A stretch of DNA of 64,000 nt, from NCBI GenBank assembly GCA_943370295.1, contig CALRQL020000001.1, positions 62,001 to 126,000 on the forward strand, written 5' to 3'. Numbering within the stretch: position 1 is the first letter of the stretch; every line of letters starts with the position of its first letter. A program made the translations under genes and the position numbers. The notes below the pieces were generated by a model. The model was given only the letters and a program-made list of their open reading frames with translations. It was not told the DNA's origin and did no database searches. This DNA is from SB11 sp943370295 (GTDB lineage Bacteria; Bacteroidota; Bacteroidia; UBA8524). This document shows, one piece after another, positions 26,334-35,934 of this stretch.

Positions 26334-27383
26334 ATGAAAGACATACAAATAGAAAATATAACCATTGGCACAGGGCATAAGCCCTTTGTGATTGCTGAAA
26401 TGTCGGGCAATCACAACCAATCTATCGAGAGAGCAATGGCAATTATTGATGCAGCGGCTGATGCCGGTGCGCATGCAGTGAAACTGCAAACCTACACACC
26501 CGACACCATGACGATAAACACTACCGGTGGTTTGTTTGAAATAAACGACCCCGACTCGTTATGGAAAGGCCGTAATTTATATGATTTATACAAAGAAGCC
26601 CACACCCCTTGGGAATGGCACAAGCCTTTGTTTGAACATGCCCGTAAAAGAGGGTTAATGATATTTAGCACCCCGTTTGATGAAAGTGCCGTTGACTTTT
26701 TGGAAGAATTAGGGGTAGGGGCATATAAAATTGCCTCGTTCGAAAATACCGATTGGCCGTTGTTGAAAAAAGTAGCCGCTACGGGAAAACCTGTTATAAT
26801 GTCAACCGGTTTAGCAACATTGGCTGATATTGATGAAGCCGTGCGTACCCTGCGCGAGGCCGGTTGTAAAGATTTAGTATTGCTAAAATGTACCAGTACT
26901 TACCCAGCAACTCCTGAAAATACCCATTTGGCCACCATCCCTCATATGCGGGAAATGTTCAAATGCCACGTAGGTCTTTCTGATCATACTATGGGTATCG
27001 GGGCAGCCATTGCGGCGGTGGCATTAGGGGCTCCTGTGGTAGAAAAACACTTCACCCTTCGCCGTGCCGATGGCGGGGTTGATAGCACTTTCTCTATCGA
27101 ACCGGAGGAACTTAAAAACCTTGTTATTGAAAGCGAACGTGCGTTTTTAGCAATGGGGCAGGTATTTTACGGTGTGCAAGAAGCCGAAAAGAAAAGCCTA
27201 CGTTTCAAACGTTCACTATACGTTGTGAAAGATGTAAAAGCAGGTGATACATTCACTGCCGATAACCTTCGTGTAATTCGCCCCGGCGATGGCATGCAGC
27301 CAAAATACTACGAAACAATTTTGGGTAAAACTGCATCACGCGATATTAAAGCCGGAACCCCGCTAACATGGGAACTACTGTAA
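26334..27383 (+). CDS. pseI: Pseudaminic acid synthase, PseI
   Basis: 349 residues. It condenses the altrose derivative with phosphoenolpyruvate. FVIAEMSGNHNQSIERA is the N-terminal NeuB-family motif in its PseI form, followed by the barrel strands (AVKLQTYTPDTM, GLSDHTMG, VEKHFTLRRADGGVD). A C-terminal SAF domain covers about 290-349. Compare the divergent homologue at 10746. It overlaps the next gene by 16 bp. Confidence 0.95.
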   Translation: MKDIQIENITIGTGHKPFVIAEMSGNHNQSIERAMAIIDAAADAGAHAVKLQTYTPDTMTINTTGGLFEINDPDSLWKGRNLYDLYKEAHTPWEWHKPLFEHARKRGLMIFSTPFDESAVDFLEELGVGAYKIASFENTDWPLLKKVAATGKPVIMSTGLATLADIDEAVRTLREAGCKDLVLLKCTSTYPATPENTHLATIPHMREMFKCHVGLSDHTMGIGAAIAAVALGAPVVEKHFTLRRADGGVDSTFSIEPEELKNLVIESERAFLAMGQVFYGVQEAEKKSLRFKRSLYVVKDVKAGDTFTADNLRVIRPGDGMQPKYYETILGKTASRDIKAGTPLTWELL

Positions 27384-28054
27384 AATACATACTGCTTACG
27401 CCAAAAACGTGGCACACTACCCTATTTAGGGAACTTTCGGTACAAAAACCTGAAGAATGGCTACATATTGAGCGAAAAGAAGATTTCACTGTTGAAAAAC
27501 TGAAAGAAGTCAATCCTCAATACATTTTTATTCCCCATTGGTCGTATATCATCCCTAAAGAGATATTTGAGAACTATACGTGTGTGGTATTCCACATGAC
27601 CGATTTACCTTACGGCCGCGGTGGTAGTCCGCTGCAAAACCTGATAGTAAACGGGCATGCAGAAACAAAAATTTCAGCAATAAAAGTTGAAGAAGGGTTA
27701 GATACTGGTCCGGTTTACCTGAAACGCCCCGTTAGCCTGCTCGGCACTGCCGAAGAGATATTTATCCGCATGGCCGTGATAATAAAGGGCATGATAGAAG
27801 AAATTATTGTAAATAATACGCAACCTGTAGCCCAGCAGGGAGAGCCGGTTGTATTTAAACGCCGTAAGCCCGAAGACGGTAATATAGCCCATGTAGAAAC
27901 CCTTGACCAATTATACGATTACATTCGTATGCTGGATTGTGAGGGGTATCCTAACGCCTTTGCTGAGATAGGCAATTTTAGGCTTGAGTTTACAAGAGCT
28001 TCGATAAAAGGTGATGAATCAATAATAGCCGATGTTAGAATCACTAAGAAATAA
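27368..28054 (+). CDS. Formyltransferase family protein (second of three), Asn of triad replaced
   Basis: 228 residues. The core has the formyltransferase fold and the motif VVFHMTDLPYGRGG with His76, and Asp112 in GLDTGPVYL, but the Asn two residues before the His is Val74. A loop GSPLQNLIVNGH and a C-terminal domain (VFKRRKPEDGNI) are kept. Formyltransferases near pse genes have been proposed to put formyl groups on pseudaminic acid. It directly follows pseI and overlaps a PIG-L deacetylase gene, which supports formyl exchange on this sugar. With Asn missing, the enzyme may use another residue or be a dedicated subfamily. Confidence 0.75.
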   Translation: MGTTVKYILLTPKTWHTTLFRELSVQKPEEWLHIERKEDFTVEKLKEVNPQYIFIPHWSYIIPKEIFENYTCVVFHMTDLPYGRGGSPLQNLIVNGHAETKISAIKVEEGLDTGPVYLKRPVSLLGTAEEIFIRMAVIIKGMIEEIIVNNTQPVAQQGEPVVFKRRKPEDGNIAHVETLDQLYDYIRMLDCEGYPNAFAEIGNFRLEFTRASIKGDESIIADVRITKK

Positions 28055-28742
28055 ACGCATAATGGTGGTAGTAGCCCATCCCGATGATGAATTATTGGGA
28101 TTAGGAGCAACCATGCACCGTTTAATAAGAGATTATGGGGTTACTACTCATGTAGTAATTTTAGGTGAAGGCATTACCTCACGTTCTGATGTGCGCGATG
28201 TGGCCAAGTGGGAGTCCGAGTTGGCAACTCACCGTCAAAACATAAAAAACGCACAGGCAGCCATTGGTTACCATAGCGTAAGCATTTATGATTTTGCCGA
28301 TAATCGCTTTGATACTGTAGCCCTATTGGATATTATCAAAGTGATTGAAAAGGAAAAGGCGGCGTTTAACCCCGAGGTGATATTTACCCATCACGGGGGA
28401 GATGTAAACGTTGACCACCAGCGCACTTTTGAAGCCGTGGTTACCGCTTGCCGCCCTATGCAGCACGAGAAGGTAAAAACCCTTATTACATTTGAAACCC
28501 CATCGGGTACCGAGTGGAGAGCCTCTACAGACCCGCGCCATTTTATACCTAACTTTTTTGTGAGCGTAGGCGAAGACGACGTGCAAGCCAAAATAAAAGG
28601 GATGGAAAGTTATGAGTTTGAAAAGCGCCCTTACCCGCACCCTCGTTCCCCCGAAGCCCTTACAATACAAGCTAAACGTTGGGGAGTAGCCGTAGGCACT
28701 GATTACGCAGAAGCATTTAACATAGCAAGAAGTATAAACTAA
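28032..28742 (+). CDS. PIG-L family deacetylase (first of two)
   Basis: 236 residues. The zinc-binding AHPDDE (15-20) and the second metal motif VNVDHQ with His129 mark this as a LmbE/PIG-L type N-deacetylase acting on N-acetyl sugars. It overlaps the formyltransferase gene by 23 bp, so the two are coupled. It probably removes one acetyl of the pseudaminic acid or its precursor. No signal peptide, hence cytoplasmic. Confidence 0.88.
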   Translation: MLESLRNKRIMVVVAHPDDELLGLGATMHRLIRDYGVTTHVVILGEGITSRSDVRDVAKWESELATHRQNIKNAQAAIGYHSVSIYDFADNRFDTVALLDIIKVIEKEKAAFNPEVIFTHHGGDVNVDHQRTFEAVVTACRPMQHEKVKTLITFETPSGTEWRASTDPRHFIPNFFVSVGEDDVQAKIKGMESYEFEKRPYPHPRSPEALTIQAKRWGVAVGTDYAEAFNIARSIN

Positions 28743-28744
28743 GT

Positions 28745-30358
28745 ATGAACGTAGTAGTTCTAAAATTTTCACTACCTTATAACAAACCATTTTTAATAAA
28801 CCTTGTAAAACAGCTGGGTATTAAAAATCTGTATTTCATTGGGAGCGAGAGCGGTTGTCCGGATAAAGAAGAGCTTGCCGCATTGGGCTGCAATTTAATA
28901 CAGTTTAATGAGCCTGATTTGTACAACGCCTTATTCAGAGGGGTAGATTGGAACGCAATGCCCTCTATTGACAGACCCTTGCTGGAGAGCATGGCGCCTT
29001 GGGAGAGTGAGGTTTTAAGGATGTTTGAACGTGATTACCAACTTGTAAACGAAGATGACAAAGCTTGGTTTGACGAAGATTATCACAATACTAAGCTACT
29101 GATGCGGGCGCAAAATTATAGCTCGTTCATCAATCATATAGAGTACAGCGGAGAAGAAAAACGTCGCAAATACTATCGCTATGTAAGGTTTTGGAATCAT
29201 TTTCTGAATGAAAATAAGATTGACTTTACTATCAGTGCATTTTACCCTCATTTTCCATACGAGTATATTCTTTACCGTATGTGTAAATTACGTGGTGTTC
29301 GCACAATACTTACCTCGCACACACCAATTACAGGTAAGTGGATATTGTACGAAGATTTAGAGAAACACGCAGAAGACCTTAAGGGGTTACCTCGTATATC
29401 AGACAACGAAAAGGAATTATTTAATTCATTAAGCAAATACGCGCAAGATGTTATAAAGCGGGTAGTAGATGGCGTAAAACCATATTACATGGTAAGCGGT
29501 TACATGGATAATTTGCTTGCCAATATACCTGTACACAAGTTGGCGCAACAAAATGAGCATGTGCGCAAATTGCGTCCTAAACCGGGCACTCCCCGAAAGA
29601 AAAAGAGCATTTTTAATAAGGTTGATTTAGCACTGATTTTAGACAAAATTCATTTTAAACTGCGTCACAAAAGCCGCAAACATTTGGGCTCGTTGCTTCA
29701 GGATTTTTATGAAACTAAATGTGAGCCAAACCCTGATTTAACCAAAAACTACGTGTACTTGGCCTTGCATTTTCAACCCGAGGCTTCAAACTCACCGGTT
29801 GGCGGGTATTACACCAATCAAATACTGATAGCCGAAATGATTGCCCACCATTTGCCTGAGGGATGGTTTTTATACCTTAAAGAGCATCCGGTGCAGCAAT
29901 ACATTAATCGCAACATCGATTTTTATAACGATTTGTCTAAAAACCCACGTGTTAAGTTAATCAGCAAATCATTTGATAGTTTTAAGCTATTGCAAAACTG
30001 TCGTGCAACCTCTACCATAGCCGGCACAGTTGCTTGGGAAAGTTTGTTTATTGGCAAGCCTGTATTATTGTTTGGGGCAACCCCCATTATGTATGCGCCC
30101 GGAGTGTTTGTTATAAAAACAAACGACGATATGAGTAATGCCATGAAGGCGATTATAAACGGAGCAAAACCTGAAAAAATAGATGTACTGAATTATGTGA
30201 AACGTTTGGACGACCGCTCGTCAAATACTCCTAACGATTACATAGAAAAAGCGCAAGTAGGTATTACCGATGAACAATATGTTGAAGAAATGACCCGCTA
30301 CTATGTGGATTATATCAGCAATGGCCCTCGTAAGGCGCAAATCAGTTCTGCCTCATAA
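28745..30358 (+). CDS. Capsule-synthesis-type glycosyltransferase (probable ulosonic acid transferase)
   Basis: 537 residues. The C-terminal half has the Capsule_synth (KpsS/KpsC-like) pattern: YLALHFQPEASNSPVGG, WFLYLKEHPVQ, and ATSTIAGTVAWESLFIGKPVLLFG. Those proteins transfer Kdo or sialic-acid-like sugars in a GT-B fold. The N-terminal half is a Rossmann-like domain without motifs I recognise. Position immediately after the pse genes makes it a good candidate for the enzyme using CMP-pseudaminic acid, but donor and acceptor are inference. Confidence 0.65.
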   Translation: MNVVVLKFSLPYNKPFLINLVKQLGIKNLYFIGSESGCPDKEELAALGCNLIQFNEPDLYNALFRGVDWNAMPSIDRPLLESMAPWESEVLRMFERDYQLVNEDDKAWFDEDYHNTKLLMRAQNYSSFINHIEYSGEEKRRKYYRYVRFWNHFLNENKIDFTISAFYPHFPYEYILYRMCKLRGVRTILTSHTPITGKWILYEDLEKHAEDLKGLPRISDNEKELFNSLSKYAQDVIKRVVDGVKPYYMVSGYMDNLLANIPVHKLAQQNEHVRKLRPKPGTPRKKKSIFNKVDLALILDKIHFKLRHKSRKHLGSLLQDFYETKCEPNPDLTKNYVYLALHFQPEASNSPVGGYYTNQILIAEMIAHHLPEGWFLYLKEHPVQQYINRNIDFYNDLSKNPRVKLISKSFDSFKLLQNCRATSTIAGTVAWESLFIGKPVLLFGATPIMYAPGVFVIKTNDDMSNAMKAIINGAKPEKIDVLNYVKRLDDRSSNTPNDYIEKAQVGITDEQYVEEMTRYYVDYISNGPRKAQISSAS

Positions 30359-30413
30359 TAATCAATCGTACACCGCTAAAACAAAACAACTTATCTACTA
30401 AAAAACTATACCT

Positions 30414-31136
30414 ATGTCAACCCAAGAAGATGTAAAAAAATACTACGATAGAGAATACTCAGGAGCCGGTTATGCTGCTGGTCGTATGTATCCTAACGAA
30501 GAGTTAATGCGCTTTATGGGGCGTAACTTCTTCAAAACTCCTTTTGATGAGCGTAGAAACATTAAAGTGCTTGAAGTAGGATGTGGCGTATGCAGCAACT
30601 TGTGGCCATTAGGCAAAGAGAATTTTGATATTTACGGTATCGACATTTCGGCGGCATCATTGGAATGGGGAAAGAAAATGTTTGAGCGATGGGGCACTGA
30701 TGGCGAACTAAAAGCAGCAAGCATGACTGAGTTGCCATATGGCGAGAAGGTTTTTGATGTTTTGTTAGATGTACTTTCAAGCGTTTGCTTGGATGTGAAG
30801 GATTTTGGTAAATTTTTGACCGAAGCTAACCGTGTGCTTAAGCCCGGCGGAAAAATGTTTTGCAATACTTTTTCGGCAGAATCAGAAGCCTTTATTAATT
30901 ATAAGCCTTCGGTAAAAATTGATGAATATACACTTGATGGTATTCATAGGGAAAACGCTCCATATTATGGAAACTTTTTCCCGTTGCGTTTTGAGACTCC
31001 TGAACACATTACTGAAATGTTTAATAAACATGGTTTTGAAGTAACATATCTTGAGTTGCTAACACGCACATATTATAACCGACAAGAGCCTTTTCAGCTG
31101 ATAATACTTGAGGCATTTAAACGCCAAGATATTTAG
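30414..31136 (+). CDS. SAM-dependent methyltransferase
   Basis: 240 residues, class I fold. Motif I is VLEVGCGVCSNL (about 49-60), motif II YGIDISAASLEWG, then FDVLLDVLSSVCLD and NRVLKPGGKMFCN. Likely methylates a sugar hydroxyl or amine in the glycan; the acceptor is unknown. It follows a 55 bp gap without a recognisable promoter, so it is probably still part of the long transcript. Confidence 0.82.
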   Translation: MSTQEDVKKYYDREYSGAGYAAGRMYPNEELMRFMGRNFFKTPFDERRNIKVLEVGCGVCSNLWPLGKENFDIYGIDISAASLEWGKKMFERWGTDGELKAASMTELPYGEKVFDVLLDVLSSVCLDVKDFGKFLTEANRVLKPGGKMFCNTFSAESEAFINYKPSVKIDEYTLDGIHRENAPYYGNFFPLRFETPEHITEMFNKHGFEVTYLELLTRTYYNRQEPFQLIILEAFKRQDI

Positions 31137-31189
31137 CAAGTTGGCTGTATCTGCGATATTGATTTGTAAGAGACTTTTAATGGTTAGCT

Positions 31190-32602
31190 GTGGATAAAGG
31201 CGAATATTTTAGAGATTTAGAAGTACTGCAACAAAATTTATCTGGCGACCACAAGAAATATTTTGGGCAAACGATGTTGAATATCTACTTTTCATTAATT
31301 GGAAAAGGCGATTCAAAAATCAATACTCAAAATAACTATAAGCAAGTTTTGTATAAGGCATTTAAACTTATACATACAAAGCTTATTATTAAAAAATACA
31401 AAAGCACCGATTTAATTGTATGGGTAGCCGAGGCTAATCACCTTACTCAACAGGTTCCTATCACTGAAATTTTGCGGAGTAAAGGGATTAAGATTACATA
31501 CATATCGTACAAGAAAAACCTTTTAAACGACTCACGATTGAATGGGTATGAAAAGGTTTGGGTTCCTTTGCCAAGCAGGGGTGGAGCTTCTGATAAGTTG
31601 CAAAAAAAATGCAGGGAGGAAATCGCGAAAGCAATTAGGATAGGGGCGTACCAACACATTACTGAGGCTGATACAGATGCAATTGCTGATTCATATTCAG
31701 CACAAGTAAGCTTTGCAGGGAAACTTAACCAATACTTTGAAAAATTACTGCAAGTGCTTAAGCCCAAAGCAGCAATGATAGGGTATGATGTACCTGCCGA
31801 AGGGCGTACACTAACCGATGTGTTAAATTCAAAAAATATACCCACAATAATGGTTCAGCATGGAGCCATTGCAAAAGTTGACGGGGTTTTTGGTATCCAC
31901 ATTGCTAAAAGGATACTCGTATTTGGAGAGATATCTGAGCAGGTACTTAAAAATTCGGGTTGTAAGTCAGAGATATTTATTACGGGTGCTCCTTACCTTG
32001 ATGAATTGGTGAAAAAGCTGAATACAGCAGGAAGCAAGGCTCAAGGAAAAATTAAAATATTAGTAGCGTTTTCAGGCCCCGGCCATTTAACCACAGAAAG
32101 TCATCATCGTGCGAGTGTTGAGTTGGTGGTTGAAGCTGCAGAAAAGTTTAAAGAAAATGTTGAATTTTACTTTAAACTTCACCCAAAAGATAACCGTAGT
32201 TACTATGTTACAGCAATAAGGGATAAAAACCTTACCAATGCACATTTTAATCTGCCCCACACCCAAAGTAACGATATTTTTGATTGGGCGTTGTTTGCTG
32301 ATATAATGCTTACCGGTGCATCTACCGTGGCAGTGGAAGCAATGCTTTGCAGGAAGCCTGTAATTAGTTTAGACCTTACCGGGGATTATAAAGAACTTTC
32401 TTTTGTGAAAGAGGGGGCGGTGAAACTGATTACTAATGGCAAAGATTTGGAAGCCTTGATTGAGCAGATTGGTCAACAAGACTTTCAGGCGTTTGATGCT
32501 TCAAGCCACAAGGCAGCTCAATACGTTAAACAATTTTATGGTCCAACAGACGGTCAAGCTACACAACGTTGCGCACAGTTGGTTGAATTATCGCTTAATT
32601 AA
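31190..32602 (+). CDS. GT-B type glycosyl- or polyol-phosphate transferase-like protein
   Basis: 470 residues, GTG start. The C-terminal half (VQHGAIAKVDGVFG, FEFYFKLHPKD-like block at about 325-335, DIMLTGASTVAVEAMLCRKPVISLDL) resembles the nucleotide-binding lobe of CDP-glycerol polymerases, sialyltransferase-like and UDP-GlcNAc epimerase-like GT-B enzymes. The N-terminal region (about 1-80) has no motif I recognise. I call it a probable transferase without a named donor; the second ulosonic acid or an activated polyol are both conceivable. Confidence 0.55.
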   Translation: MDKGEYFRDLEVLQQNLSGDHKKYFGQTMLNIYFSLIGKGDSKINTQNNYKQVLYKAFKLIHTKLIIKKYKSTDLIVWVAEANHLTQQVPITEILRSKGIKITYISYKKNLLNDSRLNGYEKVWVPLPSRGGASDKLQKKCREEIAKAIRIGAYQHITEADTDAIADSYSAQVSFAGKLNQYFEKLLQVLKPKAAMIGYDVPAEGRTLTDVLNSKNIPTIMVQHGAIAKVDGVFGIHIAKRILVFGEISEQVLKNSGCKSEIFITGAPYLDELVKKLNTAGSKAQGKIKILVAFSGPGHLTTESHHRASVELVVEAAEKFKENVEFYFKLHPKDNRSYYVTAIRDKNLTNAHFNLPHTQSNDIFDWALFADIMLTGASTVAVEAMLCRKPVISLDLTGDYKELSFVKEGAVKLITNGKDLEALIEQIGQQDFQAFDASSHKAAQYVKQFYGPTDGQATQRCAQLVELSLN

Positions 32603-32693
32603 ACAAAATACATAAAGTTGTAGGTTGCTTTAAAGGGTTAATACGTGCTGTGTTAATTTCTAATAACCTATATAACCACAGAACTTTGATTGA

Positions 32694-34589
32694 ATGTGCG
32701 GAATAGCAGGAATAGCCGGAGTTGAAAATCATGTTGCCTTACAGGCAATGGTTAAAGCCATGCACCACAGAGGGCCGGATGATAACGGCACCTGGGACGG
32801 AGGTAATGTGCATTTGGGCATGGCTCGCCTATCTATACTGGATTTGAGCGCTGCCGGCCACCAACCCATGTTTTCGCCCGATGGACGCTATGTGTTGGTG
32901 TACAATGGTGAAACATATAGTTTTGTAGAGGAACGTAGAAAGCTGGAGGCCGAAGGTGTTAATTTTATTTCCCGTTCAGACACTGAGGTAATTCTCCACC
33001 TCTATATAAAATACAAAGAACAATGTGTGAAATACCTGCGAGGAATGTTTGCCTTTGCCGTATGGGACACACAAGAGCAGCAACTTTTTATAGCACGAGA
33101 CCATTTGGGTATTAAACCCTTGTTGTTTTCTTACAACAACGGAGTATTAGTTTTTTGTTCAGAAATGAAAGGGATGCTGTCCAGCGGTTTTATTCCCCGT
33201 AAACTAAGCAAACAAGGGCTTTCCCTGTACTTACAAAAGGGGTATATAGCACCACCCTACACGGCTGTAGAAAATGTACAAATGTTAAAACCGGGGCATT
33301 GTCTTACTTGGAAGGCCGGCAATGCACCTCAAATAAGCCCTTATTGGGATATAGAAAAGAAACCCGTAGCGGCCAATACTTACAACGATGCCGTAAACAC
33401 AGTGCGTAAAATGGTGCTGGATGCGGTAGATGAAGAATTGGTGAGTGATGTGCCGTTAGGAGTATTCTTGAGCGGCGGCTTGGATTCGAGTGTGGTTGTT
33501 AGTGCAATGAAAGCCCTCGGCACCCCCAAAATTGATACTTTTTCAGTAGGTTTTGAATCTGACGATTTGGATGAAACTACCGATGCCGAAGCAAGTGCAA
33601 AGTATTTTGATACTAATCACCACAAGGTGATTGTAGGAGATAAAGAAGTGGCCGATGTGTTTGACCATTTCATATTCGGTATTGACCAGCCATCGATAGA
33701 TGGGTTAAATAGCTATTTAGTATCAAAAGCCACAAAAAGGAATGTAACCGTAGCCCTTTCTGGTCTTGGCGGCGATGAGCTCTTTATAGGATACAGCTGG
33801 CAACATAAGTTTCACAAAAGCCCCCAAAGTGCTAATATTATCGGGGGGTTGCTATCGCCGTTTGGTGGGGCAGTGGAAGCAATGGGCAGTTTCGGTAAAA
33901 AAGTAAAAGGCCGTTTTATTAATTATTCATCAGCACAACAATATTATAAAAACATACACCGCTTGTATAGCGAAGAGTTTTTGCAAGGCAGTTTGCAAGC
34001 TTCGCTGGGCGATATATCACATGGCGGCCTTGTGGAAGAAACAATTGCGCAATACCCGTTACAAAACGGTTATACCCGCTTGCAGCAAGTTGCCAAACAA
34101 GATTTACGCTACTTTATGGGAGCACGTTTGTTGCGTGATAGTGATGCGGTAGCAATGGCGCATTCGCTGGAAGTACGTTTTCCGTTAATAGATTATCGAT
34201 TGGTTGAATACGTATGGAATTTACCTGATGCATACAAAGTGCATCATAAGTTGGGTATAGCAGAATTGAATAAAGGCTTTGAGCAAACCCTTAGCTACCG
34301 CGAAGGTGGGGTAAAGAAGCTGTTGTTTGATGCTTTTGAAAGCGAATTACCTGCCAATTTTGATAAGCGTAGCAAGCGTGGCTTTAAGATGCCCTTTGAA
34401 AAATGGATGCGCGGTTTGCTTGCAGATAGGGTGCATGAAGGAATTAGCAAATTATCGGGTACAATATTTACCCCGCAAGCTACCCAAACATTGCTAAACA
34501 ACTGGCAAAGTGGCAAAATGCCTTGGAATAAGGTGTGGGCGTTGGTGGTGCTGCAAGCATGGATGGAGCAAAATAAGATTGAAGTATAA
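32694..34589 (+). CDS. asnB: Glutamine-hydrolysing asparagine synthetase-like amidotransferase
   Basis: 631 residues. Residue Cys2 in MCGIAGIAG is the catalytic nucleophile of the N-terminal glutaminase domain, with HRGPDDNG and RLSILDLSAAGHQP following. The C-terminal synthetase domain carries the pyrophosphate loop LSGGLDSSVV (about 260-269) and ALSGLGGDELFIGY. In polysaccharide loci such proteins usually amidate uronic or ulosonic acids and do not make free asparagine; the dehydrogenase at 8372 or the ulosonic acids would supply the carboxylate. Function in this locus is inferred. Confidence 0.88.
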   Translation: MCGIAGIAGVENHVALQAMVKAMHHRGPDDNGTWDGGNVHLGMARLSILDLSAAGHQPMFSPDGRYVLVYNGETYSFVEERRKLEAEGVNFISRSDTEVILHLYIKYKEQCVKYLRGMFAFAVWDTQEQQLFIARDHLGIKPLLFSYNNGVLVFCSEMKGMLSSGFIPRKLSKQGLSLYLQKGYIAPPYTAVENVQMLKPGHCLTWKAGNAPQISPYWDIEKKPVAANTYNDAVNTVRKMVLDAVDEELVSDVPLGVFLSGGLDSSVVVSAMKALGTPKIDTFSVGFESDDLDETTDAEASAKYFDTNHHKVIVGDKEVADVFDHFIFGIDQPSIDGLNSYLVSKATKRNVTVALSGLGGDELFIGYSWQHKFHKSPQSANIIGGLLSPFGGAVEAMGSFGKKVKGRFINYSSAQQYYKNIHRLYSEEFLQGSLQASLGDISHGGLVEETIAQYPLQNGYTRLQQVAKQDLRYFMGARLLRDSDAVAMAHSLEVRFPLIDYRLVEYVWNLPDAYKVHHKLGIAELNKGFEQTLSYREGGVKKLLFDAFESELPANFDKRSKRGFKMPFEKWMRGLLADRVHEGISKLSGTIFTPQATQTLLNNWQSGKMPWNKVWALVVLQAWMEQNKIEV

Positions 34590-34597
34590 TTGCAAAC

Positions 34598-34708
34598 CGT
34601 CATTGCGAGCGGGTTTTGACAATACTCAAAAAAGTTAAATTGATTATCAGCGAAGCAATCTTTTAGAAGATATACAAACAGATTGCTTCGGAAGACCTCG
34701 CAATGACG
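34598..34708. repeat. Nested palindromic intergenic repeat (111 bp)
   Basis: Outer arms CGTCATTGCGAG (34598-34609) and CTCGCAATGACG (34697-34708) are perfect 12 bp inverted repeats. Inner arms CGAAGCAATCT (34651-34661) and AGATTGCTTCG (34680-34690) are perfect over 11 bp. The whole could fold as one long cruciform or RNA hairpin. The arm wording is that of widely dispersed palindromic elements I know from other genomes. It fills the gap between asnB and the next glycosyltransferase gene and ends 11 bp before its ATG. Confidence 0.9.
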
Positions 34709-34719
34709 AGGATATAAAA

Positions 34720-35934
34720 ATGCCAATAAAAACAAAAGTACTGTACATACACCAAGATGGTTTAATAACCGGCTCGGCAATTAGTTTACGGCACTTCCTT
34801 TCTGTAATAAACCGTGATAAGTTTGAGCCAGTTGTATTGCTTGCCCAAGAAGGTCCGGCGCGCCAACTCTATGAGGAATTGGGAATACAGGTAGTAGTTC
34901 ACGCATTTAAACGTTTTTGGACAGCACCCGGACACAATTGGTATAGTCCTAATAATTTTAAACAACTAATGGCTCTTTTGCCTAATAAGCAATTAGCTGC
35001 TTTTGTAAAAAATATTAATCCTGACATTATCCATCTAAACGATAAAGCATGTTTAAATGCAGGTATTAGTTTAAAAAACTCAGGCATTCCAATCGTACAG
35101 CATTCGCGCAGTACCTATTTCAATACAGCAGCAAGAATTAATAAGTGGCTAAGTATAAGGGCAATAAAAAAATATTGTAAAACCATTATTGCCATTTCAG
35201 AAGACGAAAGCGATGGCATTAGCGACTTTAAAAACCTGCATATTATTAATAACACTGTTTCGTACAACCAAATTGATGAAGCAATTGCCTTAAAAGCAAG
35301 TAAACGCGATGAATTAGGGCTGAAACAAACAGATTTTGTTATCGGCATGGTATCCGATATCAGCGCCAGTAAAGGGGGATGGAGTTTTATGCAATTAGCG
35401 GCTGATTTGGTGAAAAAATACCCCAACAAGCCGTTAAATTTTTTAATGGTAGGTAGGATATCAGATACAGGGAACACCATATTGAACGACGGAACAAGTA
35501 TACCCGTAAGTCCCAAACAACATGTAGAACGCTTTGTAGCAGATAATAATTTGCAAGGTAAGTTAACGTTGACAGGGTTTAGAAAAGATGCCTTGGCAAT
35601 TATGGCCGGTCTTGATATATTGGTGGTTGCCAACAGTAACGGTGTAATGGGTCGTCAACCTATTGAGGCTCAAGCTTTGGGTATTCCCATTGTTGTTACC
35701 CAGGGAAATAGCGGAAAATCAACGATACTCAAAAATGGATTTGCAGGATATGTACTTGCAAACCCTTTACAACAAATTGAATTGCAGGTAGCTATAGAAG
35801 ATTTGATTAACTATCCTGAAAAGCGAGCCGAGTTTGGTAGAAATGGCCAAGAATATGCTGCACAAAAGTTTAACCCCGCCATAAATATGGGGATGATTGA
35901 AAAAATTTACGAAGAACTGTTACAAGCAAATTGA
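34720..35934 (+). CDS. Glycosyltransferase family 4
   Basis: 404 residues, GT-B fold. N-terminal acceptor lobe starts VLYIHQDGLITGSAISLRHF, with DIIHLNDKACLNAG typical of group 1 enzymes. The donor lobe has IGMVSDISASKGGW (about 206-219), LTLTGFRKDALAIMAGLDILVVA and GRQPIEAQALGIPIVVT with the conserved Glu used in retaining GT4 enzymes. It adds one sugar to the lipid-linked unit in the cytoplasm; which one is unknown. Its 3' end overlaps the next TTG start (TTGA). Confidence 0.88.
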   Translation: MPIKTKVLYIHQDGLITGSAISLRHFLSVINRDKFEPVVLLAQEGPARQLYEELGIQVVVHAFKRFWTAPGHNWYSPNNFKQLMALLPNKQLAAFVKNINPDIIHLNDKACLNAGISLKNSGIPIVQHSRSTYFNTAARINKWLSIRAIKKYCKTIIAISEDESDGISDFKNLHIINNTVSYNQIDEAIALKASKRDELGLKQTDFVIGMVSDISASKGGWSFMQLAADLVKKYPNKPLNFLMVGRISDTGNTILNDGTSIPVSPKQHVERFVADNNLQGKLTLTGFRKDALAIMAGLDILVVANSNGVMGRQPIEAQALGIPIVVTQGNSGKSTILKNGFAGYVLANPLQQIELQVAIEDLINYPEKRAEFGRNGQEYAAQKFNPAINMGMIEKIYEELLQAN

